DNA of 64,000 bases from an uncultured bacterium (GTDB taxonomy: Bacteria; Armatimonadota; JACIXR01). The number at the start of each line of letters is the position of its first letter. Position 1 is the stretch's first letter. A program made the translations under genes and the position numbers. Location: positions 81,396-145,395 of the forward strand of contig CALITO010000002.1 in NCBI GenBank assembly GCA_938041455.1. The letters run 5' to 3'. Shown here piece by piece: positions 25,015-34,729 of this stretch. The notes beneath the pieces were generated by a model. The model ran no database searches and was not told where the DNA came from. It saw only the letters and a program-made list of their open reading frames with translations.

Positions 25015-26365
25015 GGAAGTCTGCTTGGCTTTAGGTAAAGAGGAATGCCCCTCTGATTTGGTAATCAGGGGAGTCTCCACCGATAGCCGTATACCTCAGA
25101 AGGATTGTCTTTTCTTTGCCATTAAGGGAGAAAAATTCGACGGGCACGATTTCCTATGGCCTGCATACGAAAATGGCTGTCTTGCAGCAGTAGTCCACTC
25201 TCCGCCACCTTCTCCCCCTCCAATTCCCCTCATAGAAGTGGAGGATACACTTAAGGCACTGGGTATACTGGCAAGTTATTACAGAAGTAAATTTTCTCCC
25301 ATCTGCCTTGGAGTAACAGGTAGCACAGGGAAAACCACTACAAAGGAAATGCTCGCCCACCTCCTTGGAGCAAGGTACCAGGTTCTCAAAACAGAGAAAA
25401 ACTATAATACAGAAATAGGGGTGCCATTGACACTTTTCCGATTGAAAGGGACACACTCCGCGTTAGTGGTGGAGATGGCAACGAGAGGAAAGGGACAAAT
25501 CGCCTGGCTTGCCCATATAGTTAAGCCGAAAATAGGGATAATAACCAACATTGGACCAGCTCACTTGGAATTCTTCAAGAGCATAGAAGAGATAGCGGAG
25601 GCAAAGGCAGAACTACTCAAAGCTCTACCACCTGATGGTGTCGCAATTCTAAACGCTGATGACCACTTCTTTTCCTTCTTAAAGAAACGAGCCAATTGTC
25701 AAGTCCTTTCCTTTGGGATGTCGCCCCAGGCAGATATATCCTGCGAGATTATGGGAGGGAATAAGCCTTTGTCTCTCAAGTTAAAAACCCCAAAGGGCGA
25801 AAGTATCGTTGAAGCTCCCTTTAAGGGTGAACACGATGTCCTAAATCTTCTGGCTGCGGTAGCAGGCGCCTTCTCTGCGGGCCTTTCCTTAGAGGAAATA
25901 GAGGGACGAATCCCCACCTTATCCCGCCCCCCTATGCGAATGGAATTACACGAACTTACACCTGGTCTCCTGCTCATAAACGACGCCTATAATTCTAATC
26001 CGTCTTCTTTGAGAGCAGCTCTTCGATTCCTGAAAGGGCAAGAGGGACGAAAAATTGCCGTGCTTGGCGATATGTTGGAATTAGGAAAGGATAGCAAAAA
26101 AATCCACTTTGAGGCGGGTAGATGGGTAAAGGATGCAGGAGTGGATTTTCTAATAACTATAGGGGAATATGCCCAGTTTATGGGAGAAGGAGCAAGGGAA
26201 AGTGGCTTACCTCCTGAGAAAATCGCTTCCTTCCCTAATAAAGAAGAAGCCCTGCCTTTCCTGTTGGAGCTTGTGAGAGAGGGAGATGTGATTTTAGTAA
26301 AGGCTTCACGGAAATTGGCATTGGATAAAATCGTGGAGGAATTGATAAAATGCCATTCCTCTTAA
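24998..26365 (+). CDS. murF: UDP-MurNAc-tripeptide:D-Ala-D-Ala ligase
   Basis: This 455-residue protein has the three-domain Mur ligase layout with P-loop GVTGSTGKTTTKEML, NYNTEIGVPLTLF, TNIGPAHLEFF and the MurF-typical INDAYNSNPSSLRAAL. It adds D-Ala-D-Ala to the UDP-MurNAc tripeptide, giving the pentapeptide precursor used by MraY. It overlaps murE and mraY, consistent with translational coupling within the cluster. Confidence 0.97.
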   Translation: MQLPLKEVCLALGKEECPSDLVIRGVSTDSRIPQKDCLFFAIKGEKFDGHDFLWPAYENGCLAAVVHSPPPSPPPIPLIEVEDTLKALGILASYYRSKFSPICLGVTGSTGKTTTKEMLAHLLGARYQVLKTEKNYNTEIGVPLTLFRLKGTHSALVVEMATRGKGQIAWLAHIVKPKIGIITNIGPAHLEFFKSIEEIAEAKAELLKALPPDGVAILNADDHFFSFLKKRANCQVLSFGMSPQADISCEIMGGNKPLSLKLKTPKGESIVEAPFKGEHDVLNLLAAVAGAFSAGLSLEEIEGRIPTLSRPPMRMELHELTPGLLLINDAYNSNPSSLRAALRFLKGQEGRKIAVLGDMLELGKDSKKIHFEAGRWVKDAGVDFLITIGEYAQFMGEGARESGLPPEKIASFPNKEEALPFLLELVREGDVILVKASRKLALDKIVEELIKCHSS

Positions 26366-27294
26366 AATCCTCCCTTCTGGCCTTTGCCATTTCTTGTTTG
26401 CTCTCTTACCTTTTGATTCATTTCTTCAGGGGGATGGGCGTGGGACAGAGGATAAGCATGGATGCTCCAGAGAGACACCGCAAAAAGGAGAACACCCCTA
26501 CTATGGGAGGAATAGCCATCGTCATATCAACCTGCCTCGCTTATATTCTGATGGGGGGTAAGAATTCCTTGCTTCCTCTTTCCCTTTTGGGCTTCGCCTT
26601 AATAGGCTTTATAGACGATTTTCTAAGCATAAGGAGGGGCAAATCGCTGGGCTTAAAGGCACGCCACAAACTCCTATTTCAAGCGATGTTCTCCCTCCTT
26701 TTACTATTCTCCCTGAAAGACTTCTCCACTATAATCTATTTTCCGGGTCCCCTGAGGTATTGGGATTTGGGCTATTTCTTCTATCCCCTTTTCGCCCTCC
26801 TTTTACTCGTCGGATTCTCCAATGGGGTGAATTTAACCGATGGATTAGACGGGCTCGCTGGAGGGTGTTCAGCCATAGTCGCCGCGGGGATGGCTATGGT
26901 GGCTCTCTCTCTTGCTGAACAAGATAACAGCCTTTTCTTGGCTGGTTTGAGTGGAGCTTGTCTCGGCTTTCTCTGGTTTAACCTGTATCCCGCCAAGCTA
27001 ATTATGGGTGATACGGGCTCCCTAGCCTTAGGTGGTTCCCTTGCTTTTTCATCCATTCTCCTTAAGACGGAAATCGTCTTCATCTTTATGGGACTGGTAT
27101 TCCTTGCTGAGACGGCTTCCGTTATTATCCAGGTCATTTCCTTCAAGACCAGTGGAAAGCGAGTCTTCAAAATGACTCCCCTTCACCACCACTTCGAACT
27201 ATCTGGTTGGGAAGAACCGCTTATAACAACCCGTTTCTGGCTAGCCACGCTTGTAATAACACTCATCGGTTACTGGCTAGCCCTTCTGAGGTGA
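26350..27294 (+). CDS. mraY: Phospho-MurNAc-pentapeptide transferase
   Basis: This 314-residue polytopic membrane enzyme has about ten hydrophobic segments. Conserved motifs are PTMGGIAIV, FIDDFLSI (catalytic Asp pair), NGVNLTDGLDGLAGG, MGDTGSLALGG and MTPLHHHFELSGW. It transfers phospho-MurNAc-pentapeptide to undecaprenyl phosphate to form lipid I. It overlaps murF by 16 bases. Confidence 0.97.
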   Translation: MPFLLKSSLLAFAISCLLSYLLIHFFRGMGVGQRISMDAPERHRKKENTPTMGGIAIVISTCLAYILMGGKNSLLPLSLLGFALIGFIDDFLSIRRGKSLGLKARHKLLFQAMFSLLLLFSLKDFSTIIYFPGPLRYWDLGYFFYPLFALLLLVGFSNGVNLTDGLDGLAGGCSAIVAAGMAMVALSLAEQDNSLFLAGLSGACLGFLWFNLYPAKLIMGDTGSLALGGSLAFSSILLKTEIVFIFMGLVFLAETASVIIQVISFKTSGKRVFKMTPLHHHFELSGWEEPLITTRFWLATLVITLIGYWLALLR

Positions 27295-27299
27295 AGGTA

Positions 27300-28649
27300 A
27301 TGTTCAAGGGGAAGAAAATCAACATAATAGGCTTAGGAAACACAGGGATAGCAGCTGCGGAGGTTTTGGCCCCCGCAAATGAGGTGGCTATTTTTGACCG
27401 CAAGGAGGTCCCCATCCCACCCCAACTGGAGAATTTACCTCTCAAATTTCATTTAGGTGACCCTTTATATCAGGGGGCGGAAGAGGCCGATTTGATAATC
27501 ATAAGCCCGGGTGTTCCACCAACGGAACCATTCGTAGAAAGAGCAATAGCCTCAAAAGTTCCCATAAGAAGCGAAATAGAAATAGCCTATCAACTTTGTC
27601 CTGCCCCCATCGTTGCCGTGACAGGCACTGATGGTAAAACCACCACAACTTCCCTCATAACTCATATTTTGAACAGGGCAGGAAAGCGAGCGATAGCGGC
27701 GGGCAACATCGGCAATCCTTTTATAAAAGTGGTGCCTACCCTCTCTCCTAAAGACATAGTAGTGTTGGAGGTATCTAGTTTCCAACTCGAATGGATAGAA
27801 TTTTTCCGTCCCCATATCGGCATTCTATTGAATATATCAACGGACCATTTGGAGCGTTATCCATCCCTAAAGGAATATGGAAAAACCAAGATGCGACTGT
27901 TCCAAAATCAAAACGAGATGGATTTCGCTATCCTCAACGGAGACGATCCCCTCGTTTGTAGCCTCTCCAAGGATTTGCCCTCCCATCGCCTTTTCTTCTC
28001 CCTTTATTCCCCGGTTGAGGAAGGAGCCTTTACCAAGGGGGAGAAAATCTATATAAAAATTAAAGGAAACGAAATTTCAATTCCCCTCTTCCCTACCCGC
28101 TTAGAGGGATTGCATAACCTACAAAATATCCTTGCTTCTTTCCTCGCAGCTTTTCTTCTCCATGTTCCACCTGATGAAATCTCTCAAGCGGTATCAACAT
28201 TCCAACCATTGGAGCACCGTATGGAAAAGGTAGGGTATATAAATGGTGTGCTTTTTGTGAACGACTCCAAAGCAACAAATCCCCACGCCGCCTCCAAAGC
28301 CCTCGCTTCCTTCTCTTCGCCCATTGTCCTAATAGCAGGAGGAAGATTGAAAGAAGGAGCAGATTATGAAATGCTCTTCAGAAGATATAAACATAAACTC
28401 AAAGCGACGGTCTTAATCGGTGAAGCAACCCCTTTGCTTGAGAAAATAGCGAGAAAAGCAGGGATAAAATCGGTTTACAAAGGAAGGGATTTGAGGGAAG
28501 CAGTGAAGCAAGCTTTCCGCCTTTCCTCGCCGGGGGACACTGTTCTATTTTCACCCGCTTGCTCTAGTTTCGATATGTTCGCAAATTTTGAGGAAAGGGG
28601 CAAACGTTTTAAGGAAATCGTCCAAAGCTTCTGGGAGGGAGGAAAATAA
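27300..28649 (+). CDS. murD: UDP-MurNAc-L-Ala:D-Glu ligase
   Basis: I start it at ATG 27300 (MFKGKKINIIGLGNTG), which has GAGGTGA just upstream; the track's start at 27207 adds 31 residues that lie inside mraY in another frame. The 449-residue product is normal MurD length. It has the P-loop GTDGKTTTTS, EVSSFQLE and NDSKATNPHA. It adds D-glutamate to UDP-MurNAc-L-Ala. Its TAA overlaps the ftsW ATG by one base. Confidence 0.96.
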   Translation: MFKGKKINIIGLGNTGIAAAEVLAPANEVAIFDRKEVPIPPQLENLPLKFHLGDPLYQGAEEADLIIISPGVPPTEPFVERAIASKVPIRSEIEIAYQLCPAPIVAVTGTDGKTTTTSLITHILNRAGKRAIAAGNIGNPFIKVVPTLSPKDIVVLEVSSFQLEWIEFFRPHIGILLNISTDHLERYPSLKEYGKTKMRLFQNQNEMDFAILNGDDPLVCSLSKDLPSHRLFFSLYSPVEEGAFTKGEKIYIKIKGNEISIPLFPTRLEGLHNLQNILASFLAAFLLHVPPDEISQAVSTFQPLEHRMEKVGYINGVLFVNDSKATNPHAASKALASFSSPIVLIAGGRLKEGADYEMLFRRYKHKLKATVLIGEATPLLEKIARKAGIKSVYKGRDLREAVKQAFRLSSPGDTVLFSPACSSFDMFANFEERGKRFKEIVQSFWEGGK

Positions 28650-29731
28650 TGAGCAGGTTGTTAAGGACCATAGAAACGAAAGCGAGATTTATCATATCCT
28701 TCTGTGTTATATGGCTCATGGTATGCGGGACAATATTTGTTATCAGCTCAGCGAAATATCCCTCGGGCAGGAGTCCATTCTCACAGCTTGTCTTTTTACT
28801 CGTAGGGCTGTTCGCTTTTTTAGCAACCTCCTCCATTAATTACGAGAAGCTCGCTTCCTACTCATGGCTTCTTTATTTTCTCGCTTTGTTCCTCCTCATA
28901 GCGACGATTATCCGGGGGCGCCTCAGATGGATCCACATAGCGGGTCCTTTCGAGTTACAACCCTACGAATTTGCCAAGATAGCGGTAGTAATTTTTCTCG
29001 CTACATTATTAGCCAAGCAAAGAAATCTCCATAATTTTGGGAAGACGGCTCTGTTCCCTCTACTTGCTCTCCTGCCCTTTATTGCCCTTTTGATTTGCCA
29101 ACCTCACTTCGGCGCTTGCGTCCTTCTATTCACAACCTTCCTTGTTATGCTTTTTCTCAGAGGGGTTAAGATTTCCCACATACTCTGCGTCCTGGGAATA
29201 GGTTTACTTCTACTTTCTATCCTCCTTGTCTCAAATCCTAACCGGCGTCAACGCATAACCTCCCTATTTGAGAACGACCCTTTGGGTAAAAGTTATCAAA
29301 AGAACCAAGCATTAGTCGCAATTGGCTCTGGCGGTCCATGGGGTAAAGGCCTAGGAAACAGTATTATGAAGTTGGGTTTTCTGCCGGAAGCACACACCGA
29401 TTTCCTTTTCGCCATTGTCGCAGAGGAATTGGGGTTTTTCCTGACCTGCGTCTTCGTTTTAATGCCCTTTGGACTTTTTCTTCTCTCCTCCTATATTGTG
29501 AGTTTCTCAGCCCTATCGCTCTTAGGAGTTATATTAGGGGGAGGGCTGGCATCATTATTCGCGATTCAGTTCTTCATAAATTTGACCATGGTTTCCACCC
29601 CCTATTTCCCCGTGGTAGGACTTCCCCTACCCTTTTTTGCTTACGGGGGTTCCTCCCTTATTAGTTCCTGCCTTGCTGCGGGCATACTCAATAATATAGC
29701 GAGAGCCAGGGAGGTGAAAAATCGCCAATAA
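28649..29731 (+). CDS. ftsW: SEDS peptidoglycan glycosyltransferase FtsW
   Basis: This 360-residue protein has about ten membrane helices. The SEDS signatures are HIAGPFELQPYEFAKIA, the loop AIGSGGPWGKGLGNSIMK, EAHTDFLFAIVAEELGF with the catalytic-region Asp, and PLPFFAYGGSSL near the end. It polymerises lipid II at the septum with FtsI. It sits between murD and murG as in most dcw clusters, with a one-base overlap at its start. Confidence 0.96.
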   Translation: MSRLLRTIETKARFIISFCVIWLMVCGTIFVISSAKYPSGRSPFSQLVFLLVGLFAFLATSSINYEKLASYSWLLYFLALFLLIATIIRGRLRWIHIAGPFELQPYEFAKIAVVIFLATLLAKQRNLHNFGKTALFPLLALLPFIALLICQPHFGACVLLFTTFLVMLFLRGVKISHILCVLGIGLLLLSILLVSNPNRRQRITSLFENDPLGKSYQKNQALVAIGSGGPWGKGLGNSIMKLGFLPEAHTDFLFAIVAEELGFFLTCVFVLMPFGLFLLSSYIVSFSALSLLGVILGGGLASLFAIQFFINLTMVSTPYFPVVGLPLPFFAYGGSSLISSCLAAGILNNIARAREVKNRQ

Positions 29732-29736
29732 AGAGG

Positions 29737-30825
29737 ATGAGCCAGAAGCGGGTGTTATTCGCTGCGGGAGGAACAGGAGGACATATTTTCCCCGCGCTCG
29801 CGATAGCCGAGGTTCTACAGCGAGAGAAAAAAGCAGAAGTTTTGTTTATAGGCGGGAAGGATATGGAGCTCTCCCTCATCGCCCCCCATTACCCCTTGAT
29901 GATGCTTCCTGTAATGCCTATGAAACGCTTTCCCTCTCTTATTTGCAAACCGCTTCTTGCTTTTCTTAAGAGCATCATCTTATCCCTCCTCTTCCTTTTC
30001 AAAGAACATCCTTCCGTTGTAGTGGGTATGGGAGGCTACCCCTCCCTCCCCCCTTTGCTGGCTGCTGCCTTCTTAAGAATTCCCATCGTCATCCACGAGC
30101 AAAACATCATTCCGGGAAGGGTCAATAAATTGCTCGCTTATTTTGCTAAGAAGATACTAATATCATTCCCTGAAACGGCAAGCTTCTTCCCTCCCTCCCG
30201 CACCAAGTTGGTCGGTTTACCTATTCGCTCCTCCTTGAGAAAAATAGACAAGACAATAGCACGCCAGAAATTGAAGCTCACCCCTTCAGCACCAACAATT
30301 TTAATAAGCGGAGGGAGTAGAGGTGCCCTTTCCCTTAATAAGGCAATAGTAGAAATTCTCCCCTTACTTCTTAAGGAGGGGATACAAGTAATGCATATTT
30401 GCGGCCTGGCGCACTACCAGCAATTTAAGGAGAGCACCCAGAATATTGATGACCGCTATCTTCTCTTACCTTTCACCTCGGAGATGCATCTTTTTTATTC
30501 CGCTGCTGACTTGTGCATTAGCAGGGCTGGCGCCTCCACATTGGCGGAGCTATCTTTCTTCGCTTTACCTTCTATTCTTATTCCTTATCCTTATGCTATT
30601 GCTCAGCACCAGTTTTTGAACGCCTTGCTTTTTCAGAAGAGGGGAGCAAGTCGTGTCCTCTTAAACGAGGCACTGGGGGAGCCCAGAAAGCTTTACGAGG
30701 AGATTTCTCACCTTCTTTCTTCACCCCAGCAATTAGAGAAGATGTCAGCGTCCGCCCGTTCCCTTTACCTACCAGGAGCATCCTTAGAAGCAGCAAATGA
30801 AATTGAGGAGGTGATAAGAAGATGA
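29737..30825 (+). CDS. murG: Lipid II synthase (UDP-GlcNAc transferase)
   Basis: This 362-residue GT28 enzyme has the N-terminal ring GGTGGHIFPALAIAE, VVGMGGYPSLPPLLAA and HEQNIIPGRVNKLLA. The C-terminal nucleotide-sugar site is ISGGSRGALSLN and SRAGASTLAELS followed by PYPYAIAQHQ. It adds GlcNAc to lipid I at the inner face of the membrane. It is 5 bases after ftsW and overlaps murC by 4. Confidence 0.97.
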   Translation: MSQKRVLFAAGGTGGHIFPALAIAEVLQREKKAEVLFIGGKDMELSLIAPHYPLMMLPVMPMKRFPSLICKPLLAFLKSIILSLLFLFKEHPSVVVGMGGYPSLPPLLAAAFLRIPIVIHEQNIIPGRVNKLLAYFAKKILISFPETASFFPPSRTKLVGLPIRSSLRKIDKTIARQKLKLTPSAPTILISGGSRGALSLNKAIVEILPLLLKEGIQVMHICGLAHYQQFKESTQNIDDRYLLLPFTSEMHLFYSAADLCISRAGASTLAELSFFALPSILIPYPYAIAQHQFLNALLFQKRGASRVLLNEALGEPRKLYEEISHLLSSPQQLEKMSASARSLYLPGASLEAANEIEEVIRR

Positions 30826-32180
30826 GGATACATTTTATAGGCATAGGAGGGGCTGGAATGAGTGCTTTAGCCACCATCTGCTTAGCGATGGGGCACGAGG
30901 TCACCGGTTCAGATATCTTGGAGAACGAAGCTATCCGCCGCCTTCGCTCAATGGGTGCCCGTATATACATCAACCATTCGCCACATAATATATCAGGTGC
31001 CGAGCTCGTTGTTTATTCCTCGGCTATAAACCCAGAAAATGTTGAACTCCTATCCGCTGAGGAGAAAGGATTGCCAATATTGAAAAGAGGTGAACTACTC
31101 GCTAAATTGATGGAAGGAAAAAGGAGCATAGTGGTAGCTGGCACCCACGGGAAGACGACCACTTCCTCCCTTATATCCTTTATGCTAGAGAGAAATTCCT
31201 TGGACCCAACGATTATCATTGGGGGAGAGGTTAACGATATCGGGGGAAATGCTAAACTGGGGAAGGGAGAACTTTTTGTCGCAGAGACAGACGAAAGCGA
31301 CGGTTCCTTTCTCCTCCTTTCCCCCTGGATAGCAGTGTTAACCAATATAGATTCAGACCACTTAGACTTCTATGGGTCTATGGCTGATTTGGTGAAAGCT
31401 TTCTTAAATTTCTCCTCCCATGTAAGAGAGGATGGTTATATCATTGCTTGTTTTGACGACTCTTGGCTCCGCCAAATGAAGTTTCCTCGCCCTACTCTCT
31501 CTTACGGCCTTTCCGAAGGGGCAGAGATGAGAGCAAATAACATCAGGGTATCCTCAACAGGAACATCCTGCAATGTTTATAAAGGTAATAAGGAACTTTT
31601 TGACCTTAATTTAAAACTGCTGGGAAGAGAAAATGTCTCTAACGCTCTTGCTGCTATAGCAGTGGGGAGAATCCTAGGTCTTCCTCCAGAAGGAATTAAG
31701 GCATCCCTTGAAAGTTTCATAGGGGTGCATAGAAGATTGGAGAGGATAGGTTCCTTCGATGATATCCTCGTCTATGACGATTACGCTCATCATCCAACGG
31801 AGATATCCGTGACTTTGAGAACCTTAAGAGAAGCTTTCCCCAACCGCAGACTTGTCTGTGCCTTTCAACCCCACAGATATACCCGAACGAAACTGCTTTA
31901 CAGGGAAATAGCAGAAGCCCTAAAAGCAGCGGATATCCTCCTTATAACCGACATTTACTCCGCGGGAGAAAAACCTATAATGAATGTTTCCAGCCAGCTC
32001 ATCCTAAACGCTTTAAAGGAAAAGGGTAAGGAAGCCATATATGTAGAAGAGTTGGAGGCAGTCTCGAACCACCTTTTGAAGTTGTCTAAGCCAGGTGACA
32101 TAATCATCACGCTTGGAGCAGGTAATATAAATTATGCAGGTTATGAGGTCCTGAAAAGAGCGGGAGTATGCCCAACCTGA
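30822..32180 (+). CDS. murC: UDP-MurNAc:L-alanine ligase
   Basis: This 452-residue protein has HFIGIGGAGMSALA (UDP site), the P-loop GTHGKTTTSSL, ETDESDGSFL, DSDHLDFYG and DDYAHHPTEI. It catalyses the first Mur ligase step. The start overlaps the murG stop by 4 bases (ATGA) and the end overlaps murB by 13. Confidence 0.97.
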   Translation: MRIHFIGIGGAGMSALATICLAMGHEVTGSDILENEAIRRLRSMGARIYINHSPHNISGAELVVYSSAINPENVELLSAEEKGLPILKRGELLAKLMEGKRSIVVAGTHGKTTTSSLISFMLERNSLDPTIIIGGEVNDIGGNAKLGKGELFVAETDESDGSFLLLSPWIAVLTNIDSDHLDFYGSMADLVKAFLNFSSHVREDGYIIACFDDSWLRQMKFPRPTLSYGLSEGAEMRANNIRVSSTGTSCNVYKGNKELFDLNLKLLGRENVSNALAAIAVGRILGLPPEGIKASLESFIGVHRRLERIGSFDDILVYDDYAHHPTEISVTLRTLREAFPNRRLVCAFQPHRYTRTKLLYREIAEALKAADILLITDIYSAGEKPIMNVSSQLILNALKEKGKEAIYVEELEAVSNHLLKLSKPGDIIITLGAGNINYAGYEVLKRAGVCPT

Positions 32181-33055
32181 AGTTATTGGAGAAGATGGTA
32201 AAGGGAAAAATTCTCTACGGGGAACCCATGGCCCGTCATACATCCTTCCGAATAGGAGGAAAGGCTGAAGCGCTCTTCTTCCCTAGCGACGAATCCGATC
32301 TCATCACCTTCCTCTCCATACTAAGAAAGGAAAATAAGCCCTATTATTTACTAGGTAATGGGACGAACATTCTCGTCTCAGATAAGGGATTGAAAGAAGT
32401 AGTGATAAAGGTTGGTAAGCATCTCACGGGCTTCTTTCCCCAAGAGGGGAGAGTTATGAGTGGAACCCCGCTTCCCAGGTTTTTAAACAACATTTCTCGC
32501 TTGGGCCTCGCGGGACTAGAGAATTTAGCGGGCATACCGGGTACCGTAGGTGGAGCCATAAGGATGAACGCGGGCATACCCTTATTTTCTATCGGAGAAG
32601 CTCTTAAAGCGGTGAAGGTATTTTATGAGGGAGAAGTTGTATGGCTAAAAAGAGAGGAGGTCACCTTCTCCTACAGAGAAACCTCCCTCGGAGAAGCAGT
32701 CATTTTGGAGGCTATTTTTAACTTGACTCCTGATTCTCCTTACCGGATAAGGGAACGGTTCCAAAATGCCCTCCTCAGAAGGAGAAAATCCCAACCTATT
32801 AAAGCTTATAGTGCAGGGTGCATTTTCAAAAACCCTCCTTTTGCAAGCGCAGGTGAACTGTTGGACAAAGCAGGAGCAAAGGGAATGAGGCAGGGCGGCG
32901 CCTATGTCTCGCGTAAGCATGCTAATTTTATCATCAATAGGGGAGACGCCACCGCAGAAGATGTCTTCCTCCTCATTCAAAGATGCAAAGAACTAGTAAA
33001 AGAGAAGTTCAACATAGAACTACAGTTGGAAATCCAACTTTGGGGGGAGTTCTGA
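32168..33055 (+). CDS. murB: UDP-N-acetylenolpyruvoylglucosamine reductase
   Basis: This 295-residue FAD enzyme has MARHTSFRIGGKAEAL, LGNGTNILV, LAGIPGTVGGAIRMNAG and AGCIFKNPP. SAGELLDKAGAKG matches the shorter, type II-like MurB. It reduces enolpyruvyl-UDP-GlcNAc to UDP-MurNAc. Co-location with murC and ddl is common. It is one base from ddl. Confidence 0.96.
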   Translation: MPNLKLLEKMVKGKILYGEPMARHTSFRIGGKAEALFFPSDESDLITFLSILRKENKPYYLLGNGTNILVSDKGLKEVVIKVGKHLTGFFPQEGRVMSGTPLPRFLNNISRLGLAGLENLAGIPGTVGGAIRMNAGIPLFSIGEALKAVKVFYEGEVVWLKREEVTFSYRETSLGEAVILEAIFNLTPDSPYRIRERFQNALLRRRKSQPIKAYSAGCIFKNPPFASAGELLDKAGAKGMRQGGAYVSRKHANFIINRGDATAEDVFLLIQRCKELVKEKFNIELQLEIQLWGEF

Positions 33056-33056
33056 T

Positions 33057-33992
33057 ATGAACAAGACAAGAGTAGCTATCCTGGCTGGTGGCATATCCTC
33101 CGAACGAGAAATCTCCCTCCTTAGCGGAGAAATGGTGCTTAAAAATTGCCCGAGGGACAAATATATTCCTTTCTTGCTTGATCCTAAGGACCTACTGGAA
33201 AAGGAAAAATGGAGCGATTTTATAAGGGAACTTAAAAGCGCCGATGTGATCTTCATAGCGCTCCATGGGAGAATGGGAGAGGATGGCGTTATTCAGGGTT
33301 TGCTGGAAAGTCTTGGCATACCCTATACAGGATCGAGCGTCCTTGCCTCCGCCTTAGCAATGGATAAAGTAAAATCAAAACAGATTTTCTACTTTTACAA
33401 TATCCCTACCCCTCCCTGGAGACTATTAGAAAAGTCAAAACCTATTCCTCCTTTAACCTATCCTCTGGTCATAAAACCGCAAAGGCAAGGTTCCTCCGTA
33501 GGAGTAACGATAGTGCTCTCAGAGGAAGAATTACCCCACGCTTTAAATAAAGCCTTTCAATATGACCCCCTAGCCATTGCAGAAAATTATATAAAGGGCA
33601 GGGAACTATCCGTGCCCATCTTAGAGATAGACGATGTCCCTACCACTCTGCCTGTTGTGGAGATAATCCCAAATGAAGGCTTTTACGACTATTATCATAA
33701 ATATACCCCGGGCTCTACAAGGGAAATCGCCCCCGCCCCCTTGAAAAAAGAAACTGAAAAAAAGGTGAAAGAGGTGGCTTTAGCAGCTTATAAAGCATTG
33801 GGCTGCGCGAATTTCGCCAGGGTAGACCTTAAACTTGACGAAGAAGAAAACCCCTTCGTTTTAGAAGTCAACACTATTCCCGGTTTGACCCCTCTCAGCC
33901 TCCTCCCCCTCTCTGCCCAAGCTATGGGTATCTCCTTTTCTCAATTGATAGATATCATTATTCAAAACGCTCTGAGGAAAAGTAGAATATGA
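33057..33992 (+). CDS. ddl: D-alanine:D-alanine ligase
   Basis: This 311-residue ATP-grasp enzyme has VAILAGGISSEREISLLSG, FIALHGRMGEDGVIQG, YTGSSVLASALAMDK, VIKPQRQGSSVGV and LEVNTIPGLTPLSLLP. It makes D-Ala-D-Ala for MurF. The 3' end overlaps ftsQ by 4 bases. Confidence 0.96.
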   Translation: MNKTRVAILAGGISSEREISLLSGEMVLKNCPRDKYIPFLLDPKDLLEKEKWSDFIRELKSADVIFIALHGRMGEDGVIQGLLESLGIPYTGSSVLASALAMDKVKSKQIFYFYNIPTPPWRLLEKSKPIPPLTYPLVIKPQRQGSSVGVTIVLSEEELPHALNKAFQYDPLAIAENYIKGRELSVPILEIDDVPTTLPVVEIIPNEGFYDYYHKYTPGSTREIAPAPLKKETEKKVKEVALAAYKALGCANFARVDLKLDEEENPFVLEVNTIPGLTPLSLLPLSAQAMGISFSQLIDIIIQNALRKSRI

Positions 33993-34729
33993 AGAGATGG
34001 GAACACCGCTCCCCACCGAGGAAAAGAATCTACTTTAGTTCTTTTCTTTCTTTATGTATCTTGTTAATATTCTGGTATCTCCTGCCCCTCTTTCTTTTCC
34101 CCCTGCAAAATCTCGCTATCTTCGGCAATTCCCATATCCCCCAGGAAATGCTCTCCGAGCAACTCCTCCACTACCTCAAGGGCAAACCCCTCTTACAAAT
34201 TAGTCAAAAGTGTATCTCCTCCCTTCTGCGAGAAAATAATTGGGTTAAAAAAGCGGAGATATACAAGATACCCCCTCGCGTCCTCCTCCTAAAGGTTAAA
34301 GAAAAAACACCCTTCCTAATTATTTTCCCACAGAATAGGGAACCTTTATTGATAGATGAAGAGGGCTATGTAATTGAAAACCCCACTCAAATGAAGGGGC
34401 TACCAACCTTGTTTCTCACCTCTGTGAATATTAGCGAAAATAACATCCTTTCCCATCCTTCCCTTGAGAGTATAGAAGCGCTTAGGGAGCTTCTCAACCA
34501 ATTGAGCGAAACATCCATACAAGTTGAAAGGATTCTCCTTTCACCCGAGGGGGAAATAAGTGTCTTTACAAGAGGAGGAGTAGAGATTATAATAGGGGAA
34601 CCTCGGGAACTTTCCACAAAACTCGCCCTTCTCAGGGTTTTGTGGGAGAAGATACCTAATATAGAGAAGAGGCTTCTCTATATAAACTTGTCTTACCCTC
34701 CTAAACCTGCTATAATGATAAAGGAGTGA
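33989..34729 (+). CDS. ftsQ: Cell division protein FtsQ/DivIB
   Basis: This 246-residue bitopic protein has a basic N-terminus, one transmembrane helix (about 15-37), then a POTRA domain (LQNLAIFGNSHIPQEML; LLQISQKCISSLLRENNWVKKAEI). A FtsQ/DivIB beta domain (LLIDEEGYVIE) follows. It is an extracytoplasmic scaffold of the divisome. It overlaps ddl and the DUF881 gene by 4 bases. Confidence 0.92.
   Translation: MKRWEHRSPPRKRIYFSSFLSLCILLIFWYLLPLFLFPLQNLAIFGNSHIPQEMLSEQLLHYLKGKPLLQISQKCISSLLRENNWVKKAEIYKIPPRVLLLKVKEKTPFLIIFPQNREPLLIDEEGYVIENPTQMKGLPTLFLTSVNISENNILSHPSLESIEALRELLNQLSETSIQVERILLSPEGEISVFTRGGVEIIIGEPRELSTKLALLRVLWEKIPNIEKRLLYINLSYPPKPAIMIKE

Noticed and set aside
27207-27299. N-terminal extension of MurD in the ORF track
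   Set aside because: It lies within mraY in another frame; MurD begins naturally at 27300 with its own ribosome site.
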